A stretch of 64,000 nt of DNA from Talinum fruticosum (Eukaryota; Streptophyta; Magnoliopsida; Caryophyllales; Talinaceae). Below, piece by piece: positions 44,011-56,668 of the stretch; the first letter of the stretch is position 1; each line of letters opens with the position of its first letter. The stretch is taken from assembly GCA_021018815.1 (NCBI GenBank), contig JAITYX010000004.1, forward strand, positions 2,605,501-2,669,500. Direction: 5' to 3'. A model generated the notes under the pieces. The model was given only the letters and a program-made list of their open reading frames with translations. It made no database searches and had not been told where the DNA came from. Both the position numbers and the translations under genes were made by a program.

Positions 44011-46009
44011 TTGAAGGGAGAGACATTATGCACAAGAAAACAATATCAACTGGGTATTGCAATAACAGTCACAGGGACTTGAGTAAGGAGAAGAGTACCA
44101 CCTCAATAGGAAAGTTGGTCTTCTGTGCTTACTTCCAATAGAAACCCATAAAGATACCAAACATCAGACAGAACACTTCCACCTGAAGGTTATTCTAAAC
44201 TGGTCCAATATCCAGAGCATGTTGAACTACAAAAAATACCAACTTCTTAACACTAAAAACAGGGAAGCCAGGTCCCAGTTAGGTGAATAATGCAGGTACC
44301 ACAGGTTCACAATGCAATTAAAAGAGTGCGCTAAACTCCTTCAAATGACTATTACAGAATATATATTTACGAAAATTCTAGCTTGTACTTAGCTCAAAAA
44401 ATGAAACCCATGGAGATAAAACTTGAAAGGGAAAGAAGAGTGTGGACGATCCATTTAAGTATTCTAGCAGGTCAAATTAATTGAAATCACACTTTTGACT
44501 TAGACTTAGCTTTCAACCGGTAATCCATCTAAGAAGCATTGACACTCTCTACAACTTCAGGAATCCATGTCAAACATCGACACTCATGGACACCATTTAG
44601 ACATTCGCAAGCGCATGTCAAATACATAGTGGACACAAAGAAGTTGGGTTTTGTTGTTGATAGTTGTACAGCGCACACACTATGAGCAATTTATTAATGT
44701 TCTCATCCGAACAAAATTCTCTCCAAGGCGTAAATATAGGACAACCTGTAAACACAGATAATAGAACAAATTTTTCCTCATAACATGTCCATTATAGGTG
44801 TCGTATACTAATTTTTGGAAAATCATGTAAATGCTTGTTGGTGTCATGTCTTGTCCATGTCATATATCAATATCCATGCTTCTTAGACACATAACAAAAT
44901 CCTTAACAACTAGATCGACAAAAAGTAACAAATCCTTTAAGCACATCATAATCAAGCTTCAGTAACTCCAACTCCATCAGCACTCTGAAGAAACTTACAT
45001 TGAACAACGCATCAACAAAAGAGCAAAGAAATTTAAGAGTATGTGATTTTCTCCTAGTAAGGAAGACTTTCAAAAAACACCCATATTGAAGATAAGACCT
45101 TCAACTTAGTAGCCCACTTCATCATTGGACAAAAACTAATACACTGCCTATGAGCTACGTTACACAGACACAAGCAATACCAAAGTTGAAGCTTTGACAA
45201 GGATATCATGTCAAACTCAAAATTTTCTAAAATATGTTGCAAATTTTTGGTCCAAAATGAAAGATCAAATGTCCATACCCATGTACAACTTTCAAGTGTC
45301 CGACTAAAGTGCTAGTGGCAAAGTGAGAGGCCCAATTAAGATAGTCTAAAAGTAAGACGCTCTTCTTTGATGGGTATTACCTCGAAGAACTCAAAATGAT
45401 ATTCACATACATATTTAGTATTGACGTGGCTCATGAATCTCCATACAAGAAGAACAACTATCATGCCTTTCCTCAACTAGCTAGACACAGCTATGTAGAT
45501 CCTTCACCAGCATCCAACAACAAAAGGAACGAGAGACAGGTATGTCTAAATTTTGTCCTGACCAAGTGAGGTCAATCCAGTGATTTAGTGCCAACAAATG
45601 ACCCTAATAAATGCTTCCTTTCCTTTGTAATGTTCCTCAATAAGTTAAAAAATACTGTAAAAGGTTTGTGCCTGTTGAACCGCCCATGATCCAGCCCAAA
45701 ATTCAATGTTCAGGAAGCAAGCATTATACCAAATGCACAGATTGCAAGCTTTTATCTGCAGATTATGCAACAAAGGTGTTCAAGAAAATTTGCAGCATAA
45801 CATTCAATAGCTTTTCTCCCTCCCGCCCACCCTTTCAGTTCTAAACAGTGTCAATGCCATTACCATACAATTGATATTCTGGATGATACCAAACATTTTA
45901 GTCATCAACAGTTCAACAAAATACTTGACAGTTTCTAACCGTTGATAGTGTTCAGTTCCAACTTTGTTGACCATACATTGATACAAGAAGCAGAAGGTCC
46001 ATCACTCAC
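44011..46009. other. Non-coding region without a supportable gene
   Basis: I see only short, unrecognised open frames and dispersed low-copy-looking repeats. Nothing here could be matched to a family. Confidence 0.5.
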
Positions 46010-46063
46010 CCCCATGTGTCCAGGTAGTTATGAATTGCCTCCTGAAGCTTGGGATTTAATTTC
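46010..46063 (-). other. Possible small coding exon of an unidentified gene
   Basis: On the minus strand a 54-base segment lies between a good acceptor (TTTTTCCACAG) and a good donor (GTGAGT). In one frame it reads KLNPKLQEAIHNYLDTWG, amphipathic and protein-like, with faint resemblance to the C-terminal part of p32/MAM33-type mitochondrial proteins (LQEAxHxYL). No flanking exons could be found, so the assignment is weak. Confidence 0.25.
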
Positions 46064-46185
46064 CTGTGGAAAAATGCAGGGACTATCAACTGTCAGCCAC
46101 AGGTAACCAAGATGACAGCAATAATAATTACGAAAAGAAGAAAAAATAATGAGAACTTTATTCCACTCATAGAGTCCAAAATCAA

Positions 46186-46349
46186 ACTGCAACAGACATG
46201 GTAGTCCATGGAACATGCACATAAACCGAGAAGCAAACTCAGGAACCTAGAAACACAGCAATTTAGCACTGCAACAGACATGGTAGTCCATGGAACATGC
46301 ACATAAACCGAGAAGCAAACTCAGGAACCTAGAAACACAGCAATTTAGC
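46186..46349. repeat. 82-bp exact tandem duplication
   Basis: Two head-to-tail copies (46186-46267, 46268-46349) starting ACTGCAACAGACATGGTAGT and ending CAGCAATTTAGC appear identical. A collapsed or duplicated read join is an alternative to a recent real duplication. Confidence 0.93.
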
Positions 46350-47444
46350 CAAAACTTTAAATCTAAAAGACTCGAACAGGAGTTTGGCAATCACAACAAC
46401 AGATGCAGCAAACTAGAATTTGATCAGCAATAAGAAGAGCAAGCTACACTACTATAAAATGAAGTAAAATACAGAAATATTGCAAGTACCTGGTCAATAA
46501 AACATAACTTTTCCCAGGTTTCTACTGTTTGTCAAACAATAATGGCAACAATTGTTTAGCTTCATGGAGTGAAACAGCAGCAGTGATCATTCTAAGCTAA
46601 TCAAGCCACCTAGATGCAGCATCTGAAAGAAAGGTCCCATGAGATCCTTCGGTGGCATTCCATTATGATGAAGAATATAACACTTCAAGAATCCTAAACC
46701 ATCTGGCCGTGCAGAGAAAACAAACCCCAGTCCATCTCAATCCTTTCTTTTATATGTCACCCAGCTAGCTGACATGCAGGTAAATTAACATCATTTCCAG
46801 TTTTTGAATCAGTTATACATCCATCAAATGTTGCAGCCCTTAATCTGACATCTGACATCTTTGACAGAAAAGACATCGAAAATTGCAAGTGGCTGCACAA
46901 TCTGAAGAAGAAAGGGATGACATATTAGGATCTTAACATTACAGAAATTGCTTTAAGCTTCTATATTGAACCTAACTTGCCGTATCTGCTGATAAAGTCT
47001 TAACTGGGATGGGAAGTTTTTAGTACTGTTTGCCGGGATTTTAAGCAACTATATGTAAGACAAATAAGAATTCTTGTTCAGAAATAAGGGGAGGGAGAAT
47101 TCTTCTGAACTTGCAATGCTAAGTCTTGAAACATTTTATCCAAGATAACTTGTTCCATGACGGTGTCACACTAAGAGGGGAGGGGTGGATGGAGACCCCT
47201 GATGCGTCATACAGAGAAGGATTCTCTAATAGGAAGAGTGCCTGGTCTTTGATTAGAATCATAAACTTTAAACCAGATGCAGATATCAAATACTTACATC
47301 AATTCCATGATATGCTTAAACATCGCTTTTCTTCACGTCGTCAATTCAGCATCAATCAATAACATAAAAATTCTAATCCATAACCTCTATTATCATACTT
47401 CGCACTTCACAAACTCAGAATTCAGAAATAGATAGAGCATGTAC

Positions 47445-47603
47445 CGCATCAGGAGGAGGAGCATATTCGATCACGTCATGGAGAATTTGTGAGAATGTTA
47501 AACAGTCGAATGGCGATCGATCGGATTTTCATCTCCGGTCCGTTGTCGCAGTTTCATGACGGGACTCCGCCGAAGAACCCTTGATAACGTTGCCGGAAGC
47601 CAT
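47445..47603 (-). other. Possible first exon of an unidentified gene, interrupted by TGA
   Basis: On the minus strand an ATG at 47603 in a GC-richer patch begins MASGNVIKGSSAESRHETA and meets TGA at 47529-47531 after 24 codons. The same frame stays open afterwards with protein-like content (FDCLTFSQILHDVIEYAPPP) up to a possible donor (GCG|GTACAT, exon edge 47445). I do not recognise the protein. It could be a uORF in a 5' leader, a first exon with a nonsense change, or chance. Confidence 0.3.
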
Positions 47604-48581
47604 TTGCGAATGGTGAGAGTTTCGGAATGGAAGAAGAAGCCATTATGGGGGAAATTTGGAGGGGAGGGAAGCCATGAATTTATTTAGTATTGTTTTTGTT
47701 TTCGAAGAGAGGTTTTTGAATTTTGTATTTGAGGTCTGGATAATGGGCCTAAGAGGCTATGAGAAATATTCAGGCCGAGGGCCTTTAAATCTACTGCTTT
47801 GGGTTTTAGGTATGTAATAGCCCAATGTACACCTATTGGCTAATTAGGGACAGTAGTCCTTTAAGTACGAGGTGAAAACTCCTCTCACCACCTTTCCTCC
47901 TCACCTCACCATTGCTTCATTCTTTATTCCAAGACCACCCCATTGGTAGGGTGAAATTCTTCTCCAAACGGCTTTATTAAAATTAACTTGACGGTATCAT
48001 CCGTGGCTCGAAATGGAAACGAGAGGTTAGATTTGCACAGATTCTTGTATATTATGCACTTGTGTACACTAGAATCTAAAACCTTATGTTTTCAATGAGA
48101 GAATGATACGTTTGTATTTTAATATTACATTTGGGTGAGGCGAGGTAAAAACATAACTTAATAAGAATAATGCAACTTTGGATGAAATCAAAATTACTAT
48201 ATATAGGAGATTTGATTTTACCTTATAAAACAAGACTTCCTTGACTTAAATTTTTCAAATTCACAAAAACTTACTCATTTCTCCCAAACAAAGAAAAAAA
48301 GGTTTAAAAACATTATAGTTTTATTTGATTAAAAAATTTCCTATGGAAAGTAACAGATCAAATATGAATTTGTCTATAATTAAGATTTTTGCTGAATTAA
48401 TTTCTTAATATTATTAGCAAAAAAAATATATATCATGACATAACCATATTCCAATTGTCATATTCCAACTTAATTTTATACACATCACTCCACATACAAA
48501 ATAAAATAACAAGTTATGTCATCATAAACTGGACATCCAGCGAAACATTTTCTACATTTCCAACTGAGACAACAGCAATGT
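47604..48581. other. Intergenic region, possible minus-strand promoter
   Basis: The first 100 bases upstream of the possible exon are GC-richer, as near a plant promoter. The remainder is AT-rich and I see nothing in it. Confidence 0.35.
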
Positions 48582-48965
48582 GAGATGGACTCAAAGCAGC
48601 GGCATCGGCAGTCACGAACAAGAACCAGATGGAACCGGTTGCGCTCCACACCATCCCTCCATCACAGGTGAACTAGATCATACACGCAGATGAAAGAGCA
48701 CTTCAAATCAGGCAGGAAATGATGGATAAATGAGACCATTTGGTGGCAAAATTAGGAAGATCCTAACTGAATTTGCTCATCTCCAACTGGCGCTATGCTA
48801 ATCGAATATTCAGCCTCTGTTTATGTTATTTTGCTTAGGCTATGACTTGTTAGGTTGTGTTTTCTCGTTTTCTTGTTCATCGTTTAACTATGTACTGAAC
48901 ATTTAAGCATGTTTTAATATATCTGTTTTCTTTCCAAAAAAAAAAAGAGAGATGGACTCAAAGCA
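48582..48965 (+). mobile_element. Retrotransposed insert: 17-bp target-site duplication and A-tail
   Basis: GAGATGGACTCAAAGCA occurs at 48582-48598 and again at 48949-48965. Between them is a 350-bp insert (48599-48948) ending TTTCTTTCC followed by eleven As, the mark of target-primed reverse transcription by a LINE. The first 78 bases can be read as a coding tail (QMEPVALHTIPPSQVN then TAG), followed by a T-rich 3'-UTR-like region. It is either the 3' end of a 5'-truncated LINE or a truncated processed copy of a cellular mRNA. Confidence 0.85.
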
Positions 48966-49599
48966 ACGTTGTATATAAATTGATTTTTGTAATATTCAAA
49001 TTGAAGGTGATAATTATGTCCTCGATCAACTTGTATAAAAGTATCCCATGAAAGATATGATCGTTAGTTCAGAATACGCCCCATGAGGTATAGTTTCCTA
49101 ACCATTGTTATATAGGCACATGTATTGAGAAGCTAATGCAGTTGTCAATTGGATAGGCAAATTTGGTTGCGTTCTCGAATTTGTAACTACCGTTGCATAA
49201 TTTCCAGGTATTTGTATTATTTTTTCTAATGACAATTTACACGGAATCTTTGAGATAAAAGTTATATAAAATTTGTTGTACTTACCTTCTATAAAAAAAT
49301 AATTATTAATCACTATCTTCGAGAAATACTAGTTACTCTTTTTATAACCTATTCATTTCAAACTTAGCGTACATATAAGCCATATACCAACTCTTTTTAT
49401 TACTTATTGATTCTAACTAAATATATATATTTGCAAATGTTTACCACTAAATCTTATTACTCATTACCACTCCTTAATGCTTATTGCTAAATTATTATAC
49501 CGTTGGAATGTGACATATTTGTTTAATATATATCACTTACTACTTTTTCTATACCGTATACGACTACTTACAACGAACTCTTATTGTTGTTGTTCATAA

Positions 49600-50460
49600 C
49601 TATTCTGATGGAGAGTGGACAGCCCAACATTTTGAGCTGAGAAATATCCATCCTAATAAGCTTTGCATGATCAAGGAAGAATCGGGAATACTTGATATAT
49701 CCATGGTTTCAAGCATTTTGTTAATGGGTCCCGGAGGTTGAGTAGAGAAGGACATCAAAATCCTTATGATCTTGTAAAATGTTCTTCAATGGGGTTATGA
49801 GCAAGAGCTTAGTAGAGTTACAAGAAAAGTCACCTAAATCGCCTAAAGCCCTCCACGTTGAAGCAAGGGTAAACCCGGCCATGATTTGTTTCAAATGCTA
49901 TTATTTTGCCATTGTCCATAAATAAAACAAAGTGACGGTCCAAGGGTCCATAAGGCTTATGTCAAGAGTCAAAGCCTCCAATGACACATATTAAGGAGCA
50001 TTCTAGAAGCACTCACTATGGTGGGAGTTGGTTTGAGGAAAGCTTGACAAAGGGAAACTACACCATAGCCACATGTTCCCAAATGCCCAAATACTTGGTT
50101 AGAATTTATCCAAGCTTAACTTGGAGGGGAGGAAAGAATCTTGTTAGTTTTTGTTAGCATTTTACATCATTTTTCAGCTTGGTTTCGGTTATGTAAAATG
50201 TCAATATGAGGCATTATATATTCAGCTCACATACTCCATGTAATGACACCTTTTGATGTATATATATGAGTTTATACTCTTGAGCTGGATTGCTCATTTT
50301 TGAATCCTCAAAGCTGTATCCATGCTTGGCATCACGGTGGTGTTCTTTGAGTCTCTTAAGTCCCGGTGGTGTTTCTGTATCCGGATCGCTTGAGAGTGCC
50401 CCTTGGTTCACTCGGTGGTGTTGCTGTATCCGAGCCCGAGCCTAGGAACTATCCCCTCAC
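49600..50460. mobile_element. Possible LTR-retrotransposon fragment or solo LTR
   Basis: The stretch looks unlike its flanks, with the recurring phrase GGTGGTGTT(T/C)(T/C)(T/G) ... TGTATCCG in the right part (about 50335-50435), reminiscent of the R/U5 part of plant LTRs. A TATA-like TATATATATGAG is at about 50258. I found no paired LTR, primer-binding site or coding domain, so this is a weak call. Confidence 0.3.
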
Positions 50461-50949
50461 TTCACCGCTTCATATCTCACAAACTACCCAGCCATTTCAT
50501 TCCAAATTTTAACCACCTTCCTTCCAGCAAGTCTACTACCATTCCTCCAAATTTCAGCTGCATCCAAGAACCTTTCCGTCCACCACATCAAAACCAAACA
50601 AAGGGTGTCAATCTGTTCATCCAGCCGGTTACATCACCTTCTGGCTAGCTGATCAGGGAGTTCCCTTAACCAAAAATTACGAAATTTGGTCACAACCTTC
50701 CTTTACCAGTTACCTCACTTCCCACCAAATTTCAGCCAAAACCAAGAACATTTATCCCTCCTTTCACCCAATCTCCCAAGACTGCGCAAGCAGACCCTAT
50801 TCTGCCCTGCTGCACATCTTGCGGTTTTCCCTTTTGTTTTTGCTTCCGCCCCACTATACATCATATTCCTTCCTACTTTTCACATATATTTATAATTGTC
50901 CATCGCTCCTTACATTACTAATAAATATCAGTACCATTCTTACATCCAC

Positions 50950-53900
50950 TAGTTTAAATCACTAAAACAACATGCCCTTAATTGTACTAATCATGCCTTC
51001 TTTTATACAATGGTCACCCTTGTACTACAACATGTTACTTCTTGCAAAGCATAACAGTCAGTGTCCGTATATGTAATTCTAAAACATTTTACCATTACCT
51101 CAATGAATTGCCTCTGCAATAGGATAGAACACATGTGTTTCTCCTGTCCAAAAGTCCAGCATGTTGCACGAAGTTTAGACCAAGTAAGGGTTTTGCTCCA
51201 AACAGCATGAGACACGAAGCACTGGAAAAAGAAAAAATATATAGATGACCGCAATCTTCCACTTCATGATCATCACACATCAAGCATACAGAGCATTTTT
51301 GGCGGAGAACTTTTTGCCCAAAAAGCTATTTTTAGGATAATATTATTGACAACCTTTTAGTAGATAAAGGAAGACCAAGATATCTGAATGGAAATGTCCC
51401 TTGAGAGAATCCTGTCTCTGCCAGATTGCTTACCGAGTGTCCTCATCCGCTCCTCCAAAATACACATCAGAACTATCAGGGTTAACATACAAGCCTGACA
51501 TTTTTAGAAATCCTGAAAATAAACCCAGATAATCCTTATAGTGACATGGCATCACCCCTAGTAAATAGAAGAACATCATATACAAATGCTAGATGTGTCA
51601 ATTTCAGCTTTGCACATTTAGGATGGAAAGAAAAATCTTGCTCAGCAGTGCATAAGTCCAGACCTCTAGATAGAATTTCAATGTAGAGAACAAAAAGATA
51701 GGGGAAAAGGGATCTCCCAGTCTCAGACCCCTAGCTCCTGGGAAGTAGCCCTTTGATTTTCCATTAACATTCAAAGCAAAGCTAGCAGAAGAAACACATG
51801 TCATTATCAGGTCAACAAACCCAATAGAGAAGCCTAAACCCAGCATAACTTCCTTCAAAAAGAAAACCCGATCAACAGTGTCGCTAGTTTTCCTTTTATC
51901 AAGCTTAATCATGGCTCTAGAAGAAATATTTTTCCTCTCAAAATGCTAGACTAGATGGTAAGCTAGAAACATATTGTCTGTAAGTGCTCTTCCTTGAACA
52001 AAAGCACTTTTGCTGATGTTGATAATGTCAGGCAAGATTAGCTGGAGTCTGTTTGCTAAAACCTTAGAATAATTCCATACAAAATATTACAAAGGGATAT
52101 TGGTCCAAAATCAAATATCTTTGAAGCATTAGGCTATTTAGGTAATAGTGTAATCAGAGTGTTGTTTATGTGCCTCAATAATTTCCCATTTTGAAAAAAT
52201 TGCAAAACTGCTTGGCATATATCCTTGCTAGTAATTCCCCAGGCTTCTATGTATAACCCGGCTGAGAAGCCATCTAAGCCAAGAGCGCACACTATTAATC
52301 ATCCATGCTGAATAAAGCTAATTTGATTTCCTCCTCAAAAAGGGGTTAGAGATTAGCTGCAGATGAGATTAAGGGCCATTCTGAAACCACATTTTATTGA
52401 TAGGCTGACTAATGTGGGGATATCCCATCAACCCTTTATAAAATCCAATGAATGTTTCAGCAATATCATCACAAGAAGGTTAGTTTATGATTCTATGAAT
52501 CACAGAATAACACCTTCTCTGTTGAAGTAAAGCATGAAAATATTTGGTGTTATCGTCACTATAAGATGAAATCTATCCTTAGCCTGCTGCTTCAAAATAC
52601 TATTTTCAAGTCTAAATATGAAATAATCAGTAATCACTTGCTTCTCCAGAAGTTGAAGCTCAATAGAACCTAGGTCTAATTGCGTGCTTTCTTGAACTTG
52701 GACCATTTTGCTGTGTACGAACTCAACTTTCCCACTAATTCCTCCAAATTAAGAAGTATCTAACCGCTTCACCTGGAGTTTTAATGCCTTCGGTTTAGAA
52801 ACAATCCTATACATCAAGCAGCCCTCCACCCTAGATTCCAAACGGTTGTTCACAATTTGCTCAAATTCAGGGTGACAAGCCCAAGCATTTATAAACTTAA
52901 ATGGTCTTCTCACACCACTAAGCTGATCTTTAACTTCCACCCATACCGAGCTATGATCTGAGACCCCTGGGGATTTAAAAATCACGTTATATCGCCATTT
53001 CTCATTGCATATAGGTTTAGTAATACTCTGTCAAGTTTAGATCAGACTTTCAACTTCTCCACTCGTTTATTAGGCCAGGTAAAATATTGGCCAGATGTAG
53101 GGGAATCCCACAAACCAGCTCTGGCACAACAATAAGAAAATTCATCAATTTTATTTTGATCTGCCGCAAAGCAAATCTAGAAATCCTCTCATCTTGAGAT
53201 AAAACAATGTTAAAATCTCCAAGAAGCAACCAAGGCCTAGGAATTATGAGCAGAAAACTCAACCAGTGAAGACCATAAACATTGCCTTTTTAGCACCATA
53301 ATTTGATCCGTACACAAAGGTCATAAGACCACTAAAGCAATGGAAGGTCCCATTAATAGCTCAATACATGAATTTGCTTGTAATCTTATTCACAAACAAA
53401 TTTCAGAGAAGCCAAAAGATCAAAATTCGGCCATTATAATGTTCATCATAATTAGCAATAAAGGAAAATTGAGGGAACAATTTGCTTGTAATCCTAGAGG
53501 CATTACCTTCCTTCAGATGAGTCTCAAGAAGTCTAAATAAAAATGGCTTATCAATGAGAATGGTTCTCTTTATTTCCACCAGCTTATTAGGGTCATTGAG
53601 ACCGCAAACATTCCAACACGAGATGATCATATTTGAGGGTTGTTCATAGCACAAGCCATGCTTTGCCTTATCAAACTTCCCCAGTCTACTACCTCTGCCC
53701 CTACCACTACCAAGCTATGCTAGACCTTCTTGTATAGCAGTGTTTATGTTGGTCACGGAAACAATCACACCTTCTTCTCTAGCACTTCGAATCCCGGATG
53801 AAGCAATTCTATTTCCCTTCTTTACCGGGGATGACTGAGATGGAGTTTGCTTAGGGGAGATTCAGAGGCAATAACATTCTCAATAACATTATCTTATCTT

Positions 53901-54830
53901 ACTAGGATTTCACAGATGTATTAGCATCAATAGCATTGATCATAGCAGTAGCCACAGTGAACTCTTTAGGAGCCCAGATGGACTTGACATGAGAAACTTT
54001 ATACTCATCGCCTTGATGTCCTAGCCTTTGGCATATTGCGCAAAAGTAAAGCACCCACTCATAATCGACATTCTGACCAAAGAAGTGCCGAAATCGATCG
54101 AATACAGGTATTTGCATAGGTAATTCCTTAGATACACCAACCTCAATAGGGACCCTGGCATAGGCGATCCTATCCTTCATGGCAGTACATTTGTCAGCAA
54201 AAGTGGGACACCAACTGCACTGGATACTTTTACCAAGGCCTCTAGCTGACAAAAATGCAAATCAAGGTTTGAGAACTTTATCCAAACTGGCAAACGACTA
54301 AGAGCCTCTTGTTCAATTTTAAAATCCGTGAACCAGGGCTTGAGAATTAAAATTTTTATTCCCAGTAGTCCAAGGCCCTTTCTTCAAAAGTTTCTCCATA
54401 TCCACCATGTATTCAAATATGAATATATACCACCCTTTTGGGATGGCAAAGAATGTTGGTGTAGCAATATCAAACTTATCCACAAAGCTTAGGCATAGGA
54501 CTAGTGACATAACCAACGAGGGCAGAATCCCAACAATCCAATTCCTCCTGACCTGAATATCCTCCGTAGAGATTTTGACCACTGTTCCCCCATTCCATAC
54601 TTCAGGCCTGACATAGTGCAGACTCAATCCCTTAGCAGGATCTTTATTACCCTTAAAACAAAGATTGAAAACTTCTGGGTAATAGAAGGAACAATCGTTT
54701 CATCAGGGGAGAGACCAATGGAATAGTAGTCTCCTCAGTTTTCCCTGGCACCGGTGCAACTTAGTACGAGAATCGCTCCTTATGGCTCTGAGAGCAAACC
54801 CTTCTCATGGCGCCCCCATAATTTAGTATG
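50950..54830 (-). mobile_element. Decayed L1-type LINE retrotransposon (ORF1 and ORF2 remnants)
   Basis: Read on the minus strand, domain remnants appear in the order of a plant L1-type element. ORF1: a DUF4283-like region (54319-54627, WIVGILPSLV, EKLLKKGPWT) and a zinc-knuckle remnant (53902-54252) reading CAICQRLGHQGDEYK, with the last Cys changed to Tyr. ORF2: endonuclease start (53403-53654, SCWNVCGLNDPNK, LLETHLKEG), GDFNIVLSQDE (53050-53262), SPGVSDHSSVWV (52749-52985), reverse transcriptase (51604-51912: KLDKRKTSDTVD, GLRLGDPFSPIF), the catalytic box decayed to HLAFVYDVLLF near 51560-51600, and zf-RVT (51003-51283: QCFVSHAVW). Frames are broken repeatedly; it cannot be active. The 3' tail and target-site duplication could not be found. 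Confidence 0.9.
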
Positions 54831-55300
54831 TAAAAACTGGTGTAACTGAACTAGCTAATGTTGTTATATGCGGCATCACATACTTAAGTTGATCCACAAC
54901 TTTAGAGACTATGCATAGCAGCATAGGAATTGTTTTTGCATAGAAATTGTTTTTGCTAAAAGTTGTTTCAATTATCCTTGTTTAAACTTCAATACGGCTT
55001 AAGCCCTCCAACTCAATTAGTTCAAAGATTACCAATTAGTGCCAGGACCTTTTCTTTCCTACCTAAACCAAAATCCTTATAAGAATTTAAGTCTCGCCCA
55101 TTTAAAATGAACAAATTGTAGAATTACTTAGATTTATTTTGGGTTCAATAAATTGATTAAGGCTAATGTCTGCCTAAAATTAGTTCCATGCTTCAATATT
55201 CTATATTCAAAATTATAATTATAATTTTTTTGTTTAATATATATATTTTTTGGGTTGGACAAATTTAATGATAAAGTCATCTAAAATTTTGTCGATACTA
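54831..55300. other. AT-rich spacer right of the LINE
   Basis: I see nothing recognisable here. Confidence 0.5.
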
Positions 55301-55499
55301 GCCCCGTTTGGTATGCAAAATTGGAATGGAATGAAATCAAGAAATGCTACATGAGGGATTAGGTATGAAACTTGAATATTCTCTTCAAGTGTTTGGTAAA
55401 GAATAGGAATGGAATCAAGTTCCAATTCTTGTTATTTGGTTGTTAATCATGGAATAAAATTAAAATTATTTTATTTTTTAAATTATTTTATATCATTGT

Positions 55500-55571
55500 A
55501 AATTATTATTATTATTATTAAATATTATTATTTAAATATTATTATTATTATAAATATTATTATTATTTAAA

Positions 55572-55649
<78 letters not shown>

Positions 55650-55650
55650 C
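55500..55650. repeat. ATT microsatellite
   Basis: An interrupted then pure ATT tract within the left half of the inverted-repeat element. Confidence 0.93.
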
Positions 55651-55909
55651 CTTTGATTCAATAAAAGTTGAAGAAGCTCGTTAGCATATTTGCTGATATT
55701 GAGTCTTATATTTATTTAATTTTTTTAATTAACTATCTAGTAATTTTTCAATAATTAACAAATTTTATTTATAATTTTTAGTAAACCTATTTTCAAACTC
55801 GTAATGTTCTATCAAACAATATGAAAAAAATTATACATAATAAATAAATAAATAAAAAACAATAACAAAAAAATGCCCCAACCTAATAACAAAAATAATA
55901 ACAATAACC

Positions 55910-55911
55910 AA

Positions 55912-55960
<49 letters not shown>

Positions 55961-55962
55961 TA
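55910..55962. repeat. AAT microsatellite
   Basis: A pure AAT tract in the right half of the inverted-repeat element, the complement of the ATT tract in the left half. Confidence 0.93.
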
Positions 55963-56668
55963 GCAAATAAGCTAATTTTTCTTTTTTTAATAATTATAAA
56001 CCAATCCCCGAGGGATTGAGAATTAATTCCCTTCTATTTGGGGATTCAAATTCCTTGTTTTAAGGGAGCTTGAAACCTATAAATTTCAAGTTCCACCTTC
56101 AAAATAACCAACCAAACAATAGAAAAGGAACTTGAAACCAGGAGGAATCAAGTTCCATTCCAGCTTTACCCAACCAAACGGAAAGCTTTTAAAGAGGCAT
56201 TATATTATAAAATTTTCAAAACCCAAAACGTTAGCTTTAATTAATACAAAGGAAAAAGAGGTTGTCCTAATTATTTGTCCGATCCATTAAGCTCAATAAT
56301 CTATTAGTTAGATAATTCACGACCAATGTCGTCAATGGGTTAACCGATTCGATCGAATGAAAAAGCCCAACAATTTAAAAAGTTAGTAATACTCTTGATG
56401 CAGAAGTACAACTCCTGTTGACCCGCGGGTTTCCGGGTGAATCCAATGATCCAACTACAAAATTGAAGCTTTCTCCTTTATCTATGGAATTTTTACTTTC
56501 ATAGAGCTTCAAATTCTTCACACTTTCTTACCAAATTTAGTCCATGTTTCAGGATTTCAGCCGAGAAATGTAATTGATGCTTTTGATTGATTTCAGTTGC
56601 TGTCCTCCTTTTGTTTTTCTAGGGTTTATGTTGATGTAATCTCGGTGTTCAGTGAAGGGATTTTGACG

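Larger units (their letters stand above)
55300..56182. mobile_element. MITE-like inverted-repeat element with opposed ATT/AAT tracts
   Basis: The left arm starts CCCGTTTGGTATGCAAAATT and the right arm, read on the other strand, starts CCGTTTGGTTGGGTAAAGC; both then carry TGGAATGGAA and AAGTTCC-type blocks, so inverted similarity spans about 150 bases per arm. Inside, a long ATT tract (about 55500-55650) faces an AAT tract (about 55910-55962), extending the palindrome. Ends of this type occur in plant hAT MITEs. I found no target-site duplication. Confidence 0.6.

Noticed and set aside
45054..45242. Minus-strand frame with an LRR/FBD-like flavour (KLQLWYC)
   Set aside because: Too short, with no F-box or repeated LRR nearby to support it.
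50403..50895. Proline- and serine-rich open frames downstream of the LTR-like block
   Set aside because: No known domain; they are short, neighbour a decayed LINE and look like repeat-derived or chance frames.
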